DNA of 64,000 nucleotides from contig JAVTVX010000017.1 of NCBI GenBank assembly GCA_033439265.1, positions 11,120,001 through 11,184,000 of the forward strand, read 5' to 3'. Source of the stretch: Dillenia suffruticosa (Eukaryota > Streptophyta > Magnoliopsida > Dilleniales > Dilleniaceae). Under the pieces are notes generated by a model, which saw nothing but the letters and a program-made list of their open reading frames with translations, was not told the origin of the DNA and did not search any database. A program made the translations under genes and the position numbers. Positions 1 through 11,291 of this stretch are shown piece after piece. Within the stretch, counting starts at the first letter, position 1; the number at the start of each line of letters is the position of its first letter.

Positions 1-481
1 AACAAAGGTGCAAACAAACGAAGTTGTACTATTGATTACTTACCTTGCGAAAGATTTTTTGTTCTAAACTGACTTGTTTATTTCACGTAATTTGGGAATA
101 TGTTTCAAAGATATATCAATTTATTCATAATATTTCATAAATAAAAGCATACATTTTGAAATTAGATCTCAGCACTTTAATTTTGTAAAAATTGTACTTT
201 TAGCCTCGAAATACTTTCAGATATTTGTTTTAATTCATATTTTTATTTTTATTATTTTTTTAATTTTGTTCAATTTTTTCTTTTTTTAGTGTAGCGTATA
301 TTGATATTGATTAAATATGAAACGAGAAGATTATTTGTTTTGCGTTTTCATATGTAAGATATGCAAATAAAAAATTAGTTAATAATATTTACAATGAAAC
401 TTACAAAAGATCTTACTTTTTCAAACTTTGTAGATTTACATTATAGTATAAAGTTATAAATAATAGTATATAGTAATAAAA

Positions 482-517
<36 letters not shown>

Positions 518-2150
518 CATATTATATATATAAATATATGATTTTATAGTTTATATTAAAATGTTGTTTTGTAATACAGTATAATTGAAATAAATTATTC
601 TAACAAATTAAAATAATAGAATTAAAGAATTTATGAATAATAAAAATAAAAGAAATAATAATACAATTATAGTTAAATTATAATAAAAAAATCAAAAAAG
701 AGATAATTTTTTTATAAATAATATTAAAATGGGGAAGTTGTTTGATTTTCGGGATTTTATTTTTTCTGCGGGACCTTCCCATATCTCTCTCTTCTTTTTT
801 TCTTCTCCCTCTATTTTTCTTCTACTTATTCTCCCTTTTTTTTTTTTTTTTTTTTTTGCTTTTATCTCTTTCTCCATACACTTTCCTCTTTCTCACTTCT
901 TTTTCCATCATTACCGTCAAGCCCCTTGTTCTCCTTCTTTTCAAGGGTGGTGTGAGCTGAAAGGAGAGAGAACAACCATTTATGTAGGCATCATCAAGCT
1001 TGAAAATTACAAATCAAGGGTTGGAGATCAAACCATGTATTAGACAAAATGTGCTTATCCAACCCTAGAATTAAAGCCTAATTCGAGGACCAAACAAACT
1101 TTTTGTCCAAGAATCTTCACAAAACCAAGAGCTCAAACAAGGGGTGATGAAGGACAGGTTGGTATTTGATCAAAATATGACATTTGTAAAGTTAAAATTG
1201 AATTTAGTGTTGATTTATAATCGTGGATCGAAAAGACAACTCAAATAGGTGGTTGAGATGGTTTTACATTTTTCAAAATTTAGTCTTTTTAATTTTATCT
1301 CTCTTTCCATCATTTTTTTTCCTTTACCTTCCTTTCTTTCTTTCTTTCTTGTGAAATTGTCAAATACACGGTTAGTGTCACAAGACACCTATTTACTTAT
1401 GCATGGTTAGCACGAAAGTTTGATACTGCAATTTCCCAATCATCTGAATATGAGATAGTGTGCTGTATCATGTCAAAAAACCATATGTATAATCATGATT
1501 GGAATAACAACTCATTATAATACTGTGATTACCAAGTCACGTTTACCTTATTCTATAAGTATTCAACTGACTCTTAACATAAAATTCAGTAATTTATTTA
1601 TATCAGTAACTCTTTCTAGAATTTAGTGAAAACAGGTGACAATTTTTTATGTTGAAAATGCATAATCATAAATCATACGTTTGTAAGCAGTTTTAAATAT
1701 TTGGATAAAATTATTTTTTTATTTATATTTTAAAGTTCGTAATGATAAAACATCTTTTTGATTACTTAAAAGTTAAAATTCTAATTAAATAAAACTATTT
1801 TACTCAAATTAAAATTTTATTAATATATTCTATAATTATATAAATATTATTTGATATATAATTTTAGGGCACACAATTAGCAATAGGAATCCTTGGAAAT
1901 TTCCGTTAAACCGAAGTTAAAAGAGGAATCGAATGGAGAAGGCAGCATCACTTCTCCCCAACTGAAAGTTCAATTAGTGGGATAATTAAAATCAAAAGAC
2001 CACACTAATTGAAAAATTAACATCCACTAAACAGTGGGATTAGGATTAGTATTAGTATTAATTATGATATGTGGCCATGTGGGATTTGAATAGGAAAGAT
2101 TCCAGTTTCCAAAAGGCGCTCCCCAACCCAAGACGTCAGTAGAAAGTAAC
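1..2150. other. AT-rich intergenic sequence, no gene seen
   Basis: I see no supported gene here. The stretch is strongly AT-rich and holds an AT dinucleotide tract near 485-540 and a long T run near 834-857. Both strands give only short frames made of low-complexity F, L, K and E runs, which I take as chance. Around 900-1180 the sequence is less biased and could be an old repeat, but nothing in it is recognisable. The TE-rich surroundings suggest decayed transposon DNA, which is inference only. Confidence 0.6.
485..540. repeat. AT microsatellite
   Basis: A run of alternating A and T with a few interruptions. It is a simple-sequence repeat with no other visible feature and probably length-polymorphic. 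Confidence 0.85.
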
Positions 2151-2493
2151 GGCGCTAAGACCTCAGAAAGGACCCGACCCCACGTGACTGTCCCAATTGT
2201 ACTACTCTTCTCTTCGCCCTCTCCTCTTTTTTTTTTTTTTTTATTTCTACTTATTTAAATATACTATTTAACTGTTGTTGAATGTGAACAGACTCTGACC
2301 TGCGCTGTCAGCTCTCTCTCTCTCTCTCTCTCTGGACAGAGTACTCCTTTTCTGAATCCTATGCTCTGTGCTCTATAATGCTGCATATAATTAACTTCAA
2401 GCCTTCGTAGTTGTAGCTTAGCTCGCAGCTCTCCCCTCTTATTCCGATTCCCAATAATACATGCCACTTGATTTTCGAGATCTTTAAACAATG
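2150..2493 (+). promoter_or_regulatory. Probable promoter, leader and start codon of an interrupted gene
   Basis: This stretch looks like a plant gene start. There is a G-box CACGTG at 2181-2186, a TATA-like TATTTAAATA near 2252-2261, and a pyrimidine-rich CT tract at 2311-2334 as often found around plant transcription starts. A less AT-rich leader then leads to an ATG at 2491-2493 in a good plant context (AAACAATGG). The ATG is followed at once by GTATCC, and the frame ends after 14 codons. This fits a first exon that ends directly after the start codon with a GT donor. Downstream lie about 300 bp of AT-rich intron-like DNA, then a LINE split by Copia-1. I cannot find later exons, so the gene identity is unknown. 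It may be a dead gene, or a gene with a huge TE-filled intron. Confidence 0.35.
2311..2334. repeat. CT dinucleotide tract in putative leader
   Basis: About twelve CT units within the putative 5' leader. Pyrimidine patches of this type are common near plant core promoters. Confidence 0.8.
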
Positions 2494-2796
2494 GTATCCT
2501 TTGTTTTTCTTTTCTCAGCCATAATTCTATTTTAAAGTTAAAATTTTAATTATTTCTTATCTTTGAAATATTTTTAAATTTTCATATTAAAAGAGATTTT
2601 ATGGATTATATTTAATTCTTTCTTATTTTATATTAGTAATTTTATAATTAAGATTTCGACCTCTTCTTATCTTGATGAATTCTCTAATTTGAAGGTTTTT
2701 TTTTTTTTTGTTGAAATTACTAGCATCTCATATTGAAAAAGTTTTACATTCTGAGGATGTTTGAGATTCAGCTGATATAAGTTGTGTCCCTTTGGT

Positions 2797-3008
2797 TTCT
2801 TTCGCAAAGGCAGGCCATCGGGTTTCTTTGAGCTGGGCAGAGGTATGGGACAAGAAGATCCACTCTCTCCCCGTACCTATTTCTCCCTTGTGCCAAAGGG
2901 TTATCTAAAGTTGTAGCTAAACTGGAAAGATAAAATAGAATAAATGGGTCGCCACCTTCTATTTCTCACCTGTCTTTTTGCAAATGATACTGTTTTGTTT
3001 TTGGAAAC
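2797..3008 (+). mobile_element. LINE reverse transcriptase fragment, first half (split by Copia-1)
   Basis: Translation with frameshifts gives the plant L1-type reverse transcriptase blocks in order. First comes the conserved GxRQxDPLSPYLF-like block (here a GMGQEDPLSP version near 2845-2870). Near 2970-3000 comes the catalytic YADD-type block, here read as FANDTVLF with an Asp-to-Asn change. The coding sense continues exactly at 10066 beyond Copia-1, so the two pieces were one LINE. Frameshifts and stops show that it is dead. There is no ORF1, endonuclease or 3' tail here, so only an internal part of the LINE survives. Confidence 0.75.
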
Positions 3009-3529
3009 TGTTGGTTATTTATGTCAATTATGGGACATTATGGTAAGAGGAAGATAATGAGGTAATTTCCATTATTAATTACCAATTAATCATCAAAATT
3101 GAACTCCACAATTAAGCCCAATAGATGCCAAAAATGATAGGATTCTTGACATCCTTCCAAAACGGATTCTAGAAAAAAAAAAAAAGACTCTCCTTCCTTG
3201 CCCCATGTGAACAGTGACTTAGGAGCATTTGGAGGAGAAAAATGCAAGTAACCATAAGGACGGCACATTCTCTAGAGAAAGAAAAGGGAGTGAGGGTTGG
3301 AGATTTTCGCATAGGAAATCTCCCATCGTCAAACGATTCACCGGACATGAGGCTTGAGACGTCGTGAAATTAAGGTGATAATTCGATTGCGTGATCATCA
3401 TCCGACCGTGCGATCCATTCTAGGGACATCGCGACACGGTGGATTTTGGAGACTGCCTTATCGAGATATTTATCCCAAAAATTCTGAACTATTTATTTTA
3501 CGCTTCCGCATGCGCGATTAAATCCAATA
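3009..3529 (+). repeat. Copia-1 5' LTR
   Basis: 521 bp, aligned by eye along its whole length with 9551-10065. It starts TGTTGG and ends CCAATA, where the partner LTR keeps CCAACA. Differences are scattered through the pair, so the insertion is not recent. Confidence 0.92.
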
Positions 3530-3530
3530 T

Positions 3531-3543
3531 TGGTATCAGAGCG
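3531..3543 (+). other. Copia-1 primer-binding site
   Basis: TGGTATCAGAGCG follows the 5' LTR after one base. It matches the standard plant initiator-methionine tRNA priming site. Confidence 0.9.
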
Positions 3544-4079
3544 ATCGTTGGATTTAATTTAAAGGATTTTCAGAATTATTTTTTGGGATTTAAAATTTTG
3601 GGGTCCGGATCACAGATGAGTTTCGTGAATCCGAGAACACCGTAGGAATACGCATGGCCCAGGGATTACAAAAATATTTTTTATTTAATTTTCCGAGCAT
3701 GTTTGGGTCATGAAACGTCCGGTCGAAGTTTGCGACCATACGGACATGAAAACCTTAGATCTATGGCTTTAAAGGGCGGATCGATGCATAAAAATGTTAT
3801 AAGTGTGTTCCTTGCATCTAGATCTACAATTTCATGTCTTTTATTGTGAGTTTTGGATGCCGCAAACTGGGATTTCCGAATAGCCGCGGAGGGCCACGAC
3901 TGGGGAAGTTGGTTTTCGCCATTTTTGGGCATGAATCCTCCTAAAATCGAGTGTAGGATGTTTGGAGGATGTCCATTAATATTTTCCAGTCGAAAAATGC
4001 AAGAAAAAACAGCCAGAATCGAGTTTTCCGACAACCGGGTCGAAAAATCCGTTGCAGGACCCATCGGGCGAAAAAGAAC

Positions 4080-4540
4080 CGGCCCAGACCCGCGTGCGCG
4101 TGACACACACGCGGCAGAAGGCGCGTCTAGCAGGCTCATGTAGTGCACGCGCCACACAGGCGCGTGAAACGGGGGGTAGGTAGCGGTCGGGTCGGACCCT
4201 CACCCAGACCGACCCGACCAGGTCGTACCCCGACCCGTTGACCGGGATGGTCGGGTCAACCCTGACCCGTTGACCGACCCAATCTGACCCGGCTCAAGGC
4301 GGCTTAGCGTGTGAACGCGCGTGAGCTACGCGCCGCGACTGGGCGTGCGTGAGCCGAGCCGCGCATGGCTCGTGGCTGTGCGTGTGAAGCGCGCCTCGCA
4401 TCTGACGCGTGCGGCAGGCTGCTGCCGGCGCGTGGAAGCGCGTGGCGGCACATGGAGCTCACCACCGGTGTGTAGAGCGCACCGCCGGCTTGCGGCGGCG
4501 AGTGTGGGCCCCCTGGCGACGCGTGAGGTTGCTTAAAATT
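4080..4540 (+). other. GC-rich untranslated leader of Copia-1
   Basis: A sharp GC-rich and CpG-rich island inside AT-rich DNA, between the priming site and gag. It carries many overlapping GACCCG/CGGGTC copies (about 4175-4290) on both strands, so strong RNA stem-loops are expected, followed by CGCGTG-rich sequence. Long frames here on both strands are composition artefacts. Copia-3 has a corresponding segment at about 31795-32120. The position suggests a role in promoter function, RNA packaging or translation of gag, which is inference. Confidence 0.6.
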
Positions 4541-4899
4541 GAATTTTTTCAATTTTTTGGGGTATTATATCCATAAATGTGACTTTTTTTTGGATTTTTG
4601 TATACCGAAACAAAATCCAAATGGTAAGATGCGATTCCGAGTTGTGGTGTATGGTGTCCAATGACTCATACGCTCGCTTTGGAGTCTGTACTCAAGTCAT
4701 TTTTGTCTTGATGATTCGTAAGACGTATAAAAATGTGATAATAAATATCTCCAAGTCACAAATATTTCTCTTAATGCGTTGAGAACTGTCGTATTAAATT
4801 TTTGCAAGGAGAGTAATTTGAATGATGTGATCTGCGCGATTTTATCAATAGATTCAGTTTATTCTCGAGAGGCAAAATCTAATGAAAATCTGAGATACG

Positions 4900-5570
4900 A
4901 GAAGATGGGCTCTAGGGTGGGCACCGCGTCTCAGGATATACGAGATAAAGAGATCTATCATGCATGGTAGAAAAGAATTGTCAAGTTAGGGCAATCTTTA
5001 TCAGTGGCATACACAATGATTAATCTCGTTCTACGAGTCATATCCTATGGAAATGTCGGTTCGACTCATCCCATAAGAGCATTGTGTTGCTCTCTTCGGC
5101 TCCTAATGTGAGGATGCAGAAGAAAATGGTTAATCATACAATGAAACAAATGTCGAATATAATCACCAAGTTAATATATACGGACGAGCAAATTTCGGAT
5201 GAAATTTAGGTACTGGATGTGATCCATTTTTTACCTGATTCATGGGAAACCGTGAAATCCTATCTCACATTTGACGAAAGTATTCGTATTTTCGTTGACG
5301 TGAATACGTAATGTGAGCTCAATGAGGAGCACCTAGAGGCGAGTAGGCCACACTCGAGTCATGCTTATTCAGAGGAGTCGAGTAAGGACTTCCCCGGCGC
5401 TAAGCCAATAGCGAACGAGACTCGAGATCCAGATAATAAAAATCATCCAAGAAAACCGACAACGAGGTACAAGAACACAAGAAGAAGAAATTTGATTAAA
5501 CCAATGTAAATTGCTACGTTTGAGGTAGATTTGGTCATTTCGCTCGTGAGTGTGACGAGCAGAAATTAAT
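4900..5570 (+). pseudogene. Copia-1 gag remnant with zinc knuckle
   Basis: Broken frames recall the UBN2-type gag of plant copia elements (for example 5090-5340). Near 5511-5557 a degraded CCHC knuckle can be read (C, a stop where the second C region lies, then GHFARECDE). Stops and frameshifts occur every few tens of codons. The capsid-like protein would package element RNA in the cytoplasm. Confidence 0.6.
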
Positions 5571-5639
5571 ATTCTTATTCTTTACGTGGTTGAGATTTGT
5601 CTCATTCACAATAATAATCGCTGATTTCTCTCCTTAGTA

Positions 5640-6540
5640 ATCAGGAGCAACCGACCACATAATTCGAGACAAGAGTGCGTAAATATAGTTCCGTCAAGTG
5701 AATCCTTAAACTTGGAGGATTTACGTTAAAGACAGAGCACTTGTCGTTGTCAGAGAGAACGACACTTGCCATGACGTTCTTAATACTGTTGGCATTCGAC
5801 GGATCTACAATTTAGTATCTTATCTAAAATTGACTAGGATATGCGTGAAATTATTCTTTTGTTTTTAATACAACAATTTTCTAAATTGTTCTGGTTTTAA
5901 TCAATGATAAATTGTATGCACTGGGTGCTGCTCCTTTTAATAGTTTCTTGTCGTTCTACTATTGTATTTACATCTGATTGCGTAGATGATGATGTAAATG
6001 AATGACATAGTAGACTTAGACACATAGGGTAAGCGATGATGAATCGGTTAGTAGCGAGAGATTTATTAGACCCGCTGACCAAATTCGAGTTACCCGTATG
6101 TGAATTTTGCCTAGTCGTCAAAATGACGAGAAAATCATTTGGCAATGCAATGGAGCTGGGACTCCATTGCAGTTAGACCATTGTGTCTTCCTTTTCTTGT
6201 GGTCTTATGAGCATGAGAGCTGAAAATGGAGTTGTGTAAATAATTATAGACACTAACGTTTTCATTCATCTATCTGATCTTGCATAAGTCTGAGGCATTA
6301 GACTGCTTCAGGAAGTTCATAAGCGAGATTGAGAATCAGTTAGATTTGAGAGTAGAGACTCTCAAAACCGAGCGAGGACGCAAGTATTCGTCTAAACTAC
6401 ACATGGGGCTCTGTTTCGAGAAGAGTGTTACGAGACTACTGACTATTAGTCAGTTCTCCATTTGAGTTTTGGACAGGGAGGCAGCCTGACCTTAGCTACT
6501 TGAGGTTATGGGATTGTGCCGCGATTTCTCGTATTCACAC
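5640..6540 (+). pseudogene. Copia-1 protease/integrase remnant
   Basis: The region between the knuckle and reverse transcriptase corresponds to protease and integrase by order. Recognisable bits include a GAG-pre-integrase-like CESC..GK segment around 6090-6140 and integrase-like sequence at 6240-6480. Compared with Copia-3 it has lost about 160 bp at around 6445-6455. It is heavily broken, and the active-site residues cannot be placed with confidence. Confidence 0.5.
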
Positions 6541-6889
6541 GGTGAGTTAGGCCCGAGAGAAAATACGTGTTATTAGGCGAACACGGACGGCACTATAATT
6601 GAGATTGAGTCTCATAATACCATATTTCTTGAGAATGATTTCCTTAAGAGAGGTGAAATCAATTTGGACCCTACCCTTTATACGATGGATGAGCCTAGTG
6701 GCTCGGGGAGCCAGCGACGGGATACAAGAATCCATTACGGATCTTGATCTCAGTGGGAGCGATCCATCAAGAGATAAAGATTTTTCTCTCCTCCTAAGAG
6801 TATCGAGAATGCGTATTTAAACGTTGTTTTTCGATTGAGGGTAAGACCCTCGTTGTGACTCTAGATGATGATAAAAAATCCAAAACGGT

Positions 6890-8395
6890 CCAAGAGGCTC
6901 TCGAGAAAGATGCAAAAGACCGTTTATTGAAGGCCATAAATGAAGAGAATGAGTTAATGAAAATCAACGGGGTCTGGGACTTAGTTGATTTGCCTAAGGG
7001 CGGAAGGACTATTGGGAACAAGTAAGTTCTCAAAGTCAAGATAAAAGTCAACGGATTGATGAAGAGGTAAATAACCCGTCTATTAACCAAGGGTTACACT
7101 TAGACTGAGGGGTGGACTATCGAGGAGTCATAGTTCAATTTATCTCGATCTGTTTATCTTTTAACGATTGTCACGAACATGGATCTAGAGTCACATCCCA
7201 AGGACGGAAAGACCGCTTTTGTAGTGGAAGTCTAGATGAGGCGATCTACATGGAGCATCCCTCTGGGTTCGTTCTAGTAGATCATGTGGATAAGGTCTAT
7301 TGATTTTAAAAATCAACATACGACCTTAAGCTATCATCTAGACAACGGCGCCTGAGATTTCACGAGAATGTGATATCTTATGGTTTTGTAATGATCGAGT
7401 AGGATCATTGTATCTATCTAATACGTCCCGATGGCTCCTTTATGAGCACGTTCTCATATGTAGGTGACACTCTGTTGGCCGGGAATAACAGAGAGTATCT
7501 AATGACCATTGTAACATGGTTATAAGGTTTTAGTTTATTCTCAGATTTTGGATCCATAGGGATCACTTGAGAATGGTGTTAACTCTTTAACAAGAGTTTT
7601 ACACCAAATAGATTCTTGAGCATTTCGAGAAGAGCGATACAATCTAAAAGATACTCTTATCGCTAAAGGTAAAAAAAAAAACCTGATTCTTGACATGTAT
7701 CCTAAAATTTATAAAGAAATAAGGGAGATGAGCAGAATCCCTTATTCCAGTGCAAAATACATTTCTAGTGTATGCGATGAGGTATACACGTGCGATATAC
7801 AATTTGATGTATACGATGAGGCATACATGACCAGACGTTTATTTTGCGGTCGATCTGGTAAGTAGGTATTAATAGAATCTTAAAATGGATCACTGTAGAG
7901 TAGTAAAAAAGGATTCTGAAATATCTCATTTGAACTGCAGACCTCTCCATGTGTTATGGATGAGGTGATTTGCATTTTTCATTGGGATTCAGATACTGAC
8001 TGGGAGTAGCGATCTGAATAAACGCAAAAGGTTTTATCTTCTTATAGCAGTAAGAAGAGAACCTGTATATCTCTATTTACGATGGAGACTGAGCTTGTAG
8101 TATGCTCAATTGCAGTTCATGAGAATGTTGGCTTCAGAAATTTTCTGGAAGACTTAGGGGTTGTGACAGATAGTGGGAGATCAGTGATGATTATTGTGAT
8201 AATCAGACCGACACTGTCAACAAATGAGACCCTAAGTGTTATAGTAAAACCAAACACATTGATACCGAAGAACACTTTGTGAGAGATATTACCGAGAAGA
8301 GTATTATGACAGCTAAGTACACCTTGACATACAACATGATAGCTGATTCCTTCAGAAAACCCGTTGTGAAAGATTCCTTTGTGAGATAAGGAATC
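6890..8395 (+). pseudogene. Copia-1 reverse transcriptase and RNase H remnant
   Basis: Frames in pieces show the copia reverse transcriptase. At about 7005-7090 is the IGNKWVFKVK-like start (Trp now a stop), then the TEG.DYEE region near 7110-7135. At 7237-7303 comes the EAIYMEHPSGFVLVD segment. The YVDD-type block lies near 7455-7490. RNase H follows at about 8080-8395, with STMEAE-like and CxNQ-like parts and the usual final IADSFRKPV segment at 8339-8368. Stops are frequent. Confidence 0.8.
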
Positions 8396-8419
8396 ATTGG
8401 GTTTAGTGTATTTTAACAT

Positions 8420-9550
8420 TTCTCATTATATACTGTTTTAGATGCTTATTGAAATATATGACATGCATTATTGGGTCACATATGTATTTCACGCACTATT
8501 TATTGTCATATATTGTGATCTTGTGATAAAAGATGTGTCAGGCAGGCATGGTTGACTCTCTCACACGAGTGACCATCTCCGACTCTGAGTGAGTGGAAAC
8601 GAGACGGATTCTAGTCGTAAGAGGCTTTGAGAGTGGCCCTACTAGAATATAAGTCACCCTGATATGTGTTCAGGATGAAGTCATATGCGATATGACCGAC
8701 ATGGAAATACCCACATCCATGTTGCCTATAAGTAGCCAGGTTTGAGATTTCATATATCACCTGCGATTTATGATATTGTCTCTGAGATGCTCTCTCTGAA
8801 ATCTCTAGATAAAGTCTTATATGTAGACTGAATCCTGTACCTGTACAGTATTAGAGAAATCTGACATATGTCATTTGAGAGATGGAAGAATAACACTGTG
8901 GCACGTGTTTCATACCACTTGTGATGAGACGACCATGGGATAGTGGGAGCTATTATTTGAGACGATAGTTTGATCTTGATCTCCATTCCCACTGTGTGAG
9001 ACCTGAAATCCATTAGGTGGGATCTCTTATACCCTTATTATTTTCGGCTGTCTCTAGAAGTTTTGATTCAGTATTGCTACTTTAGTCTGTTTACCTATAG
9101 CCCGAAAGATAAATTGAGATCTAAAGGGCAGGTCTAGAAAAACAGCTGAATTGGGACCGATAGATTCGAGTTTGGGAAAAGGAAGACCAATAGACATTAC
9201 ATCATTGTCGTGTATTCATAGGTCGACCTATTATATTAATCCATGTTGGGATTCAAACATAATAATGAATACATAGTCGAGTAAATTGATTGGGGATCAC
9301 TTTCAATGAGGAAAGTGGCTCGATGGATGTAAATGCATTGAGTCTGGGGTATAGCGAGTTATTTTTTATACTAACGGTGACTACTCGATCATCCTAACAG
9401 GTGTATCAAGAAGTCTTTGCTTGCAGGTGTACTCGCCGATCGCACGACGCTCAATCCAGTATGAAAGTCCAGTAGGGTGATGTGAGAGATCGCATAAGTT
9501 GCGATCTTGCGATTGATGGAAGTGAAATGCCCTCATGTGCAAATGGGAGA
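8420..9550 (+). other. Long 3' noncoding segment of Copia-1
   Basis: About 1.1 kb separates the RNase H end from the 3' LTR. No coding signal is visible. The last bases (AAATGGGAGA, 9541-9550) serve as the polypurine tract. The related Copia-3 has only about 40 bp between RNase H and its 3' LTR, so this segment was either gained here or lost there. Confidence 0.6.
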
Positions 9551-10065
9551 TGTTGGTTATTTATGCCCATTATGGGGCATTATGGTAAGAGAAAGATAAT
9601 GAGGTAACTCCTATTATTAATTACCAATTAACCATCAAAATTGAACTCCCCAATTAAGCCCAATAGATGCAAAAAATGATAGGATTCTTGACATCCTTCC
9701 ATCTGGAAAAGAAAAAAAGAGGCTCTCCTTCCTTGCCCCATGTGAACAGTGACTTGGGAGCATTTGGAGGAGAAAAATGCAAGTAACCATAAGGATGGCA
9801 CATTCTATAGAAAGAGAAAATGGGGTGAGGGTTGGAGATTTTCGCGTAGAAAAATCTCCCATCGTCAAACGATTCACCGGACATGAGGCTTGAGGCGTCG
9901 TGAAATTGCGGTGGTGGTTCGATTGCGTGATCATCATCCGACCGTGCGATCCATTCGAGGGACATCACGACATGGTGGATTTTGGAGACTACCCTATCGA
10001 GATATTTATCCCAAAAATTCTGAACTATTTATTTTACGCTTCCGCATGCGTGATTAAATCCAACA
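9551..10065 (+). repeat. Copia-1 3' LTR
   Basis: 515 bp matching 3009-3529. It starts TGTTGG and ends CCAACA. It is followed directly by the GAAGC target-site copy. Confidence 0.92.
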
Positions 10066-10320
10066 GAAGCAAATGCAAGCAATTGTTAAGGCTGTAAGGG
10101 ATGATTTGAAAGGGTGCTCGGCCAGTAGATAAATGTATATATATCATCTATTTTCTTCGGCCCAAATACCTCTTCCTTCATCTACAAATTAAAGGAAAAG
10201 ATATCACATCGTTCAGGAATTGAGGGCTTTGAAGGGCATGGGAATTGCTTGGAACTTCTAGGTTTAATCCGCATATCAAAAAGACAAAATTTTCCCTCTT
10301 TGAAAGATCAGAGTTACGAA
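10066..10320 (+). mobile_element. LINE fragment, second half
   Basis: After Copia-1 the LINE sense resumes: an EANASNC segment directly joins the FANDTVLFLE of the first half. Next come a GQ.IN motif and SSIFFGPNT, then a HG..L.L.GLI..SKRQ block. These are the usual segments after the catalytic site in plant L1-type reverse transcriptases. Stops interrupt the frame. After about 10320 the similarity fades. Confidence 0.7.
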
Positions 10321-11291
10321 GAAAAGAAAACGGGTGATCGGAAAGAAAAAGTGTTTTCCCACATGCATGTAAAGGTTATTGATTTATTTTAAACTCTTAT
10401 TTTTTCATATTAACTTCCAAGTCAAAAATAAAAATTTTTAAGAGAGGAAAAAAAAAAGTTAGTACAAATGGCCTCTTTGCAATGTTAGGCAAAACAAGGT
10501 TGGAGACTCCTCGAGAACTACTCTTCTCTAGTCTTGGGTGTTCTAAGAACAAAATATTTCCCACATTCCTCATCTTAATTCTAAATTTCCTTTGGAAAAG
10601 TGTACCAACATAAAGGGAATTACTTTGGAGGGTTGGCATGGATTTGGACGGATTCCACTGCCATTTTTTGGTATCGTATATTGGACACCATCTGGTATAT
10701 GAGATTTCATCTCAATTAATCCAGACCGACCGCTGCAGTAGCTTCTTTCAGAGGACGGGTTTTCCAACGGGGAATGCTCCAGCACATGAGGGCCTGATAC
10801 TTCCAGCGGGAGTCAAATCTCAGTCATGTTTAAGGATATTCAACCTCACATCCATTTGAGTCAACCCACGTTGGTATTCCACTACCATTTTCTTCCCGAA
10901 TCTAAATCCTCATTTACAGAGGCCTAACAAACTTCTCGATCCGAATTAATCGAGACGAAACTCTAAATACCGAGCGGTCAAAGTACAAAAAAAAAAAGAA
11001 ATGTTGAGCTAACAAAAGAAACATCTTCTCATCTATTAGGACTTAGTCCAAGTGATCACGAAGACAGGCTAATTTGGAAAAATAGGATTGTTCTGGGTTA
11101 TAACGACCTGGGTTCTTCAATAACATGCATTAACGAAGGCATCAAGGACCATCATCTCTACAAAAGTTGGCAATGACAAGCTCAACCCTTCTGATAAAAT
11201 CTCTATTATACATTCTCTTATTCCATACTTGGCATGCAATTAAAGATTAGTAAGTATTATCGGAAAAGTTTTGAAGAAATGATAAACTGTG
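10321..11291. other. No gene seen; decayed sequence with a SINE tail
   Basis: No convincing gene. Part of this could be more LINE 3' sequence, since it follows the LINE fragment, but the domains are no longer readable. The only recognisable item is the SINE 3' part at 10905-10998. Confidence 0.5.
10905..10998 (+). repeat. Truncated SINE (3' part)
   Basis: The segment TTAATCGAGACGAAACTC, followed by a GGTC-like element and an A-rich tail, matches the 3' half of the SINE at 40216-40410 (TTAATCGGGACGAAACCC, then GTGGTC and a poly-A run). The tRNA-like head is missing, so it is 5' truncated. Confidence 0.6.

Larger units (their letters stand above)
3009..10065 (+). mobile_element. Copia-1: Ty1/copia LTR retrotransposon, complete but decayed
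   Basis: About 7.06 kb between two LTRs of about 515-521 bp, each starting TGTTGG. The 5' LTR ends CAATA and the 3' LTR ends CAACA. A primer-binding site matching the 3' end of plant initiator tRNA-Met follows the 5' LTR directly, and a purine-rich AAATGGGAGA precedes the 3' LTR. The flanks GAAAC (3004-3008) and GAAGC (10066-10070) are a 5-bp target duplication with one mismatch. Inside, in order, are a GC-rich leader, gag with zinc knuckle, protease and integrase remains, reverse transcriptase and RNase H. That order defines copia. Many stops and frameshifts mean no protein could be made. It is inserted in a LINE and related to Copia-3. Confidence 0.92.

Noticed and set aside
692..1043. Phe/Leu-rich frame and its Lys/Glu-rich antisense partner
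   Set aside because: Made by T-rich runs. No domain, no leader and no splice context.
3708..4552. Open frames on both strands in the Copia-1 leader
   Set aside because: Composition artefacts of the CpG-rich leader, rich in R, A and P. Not shared as frames by Copia-3.
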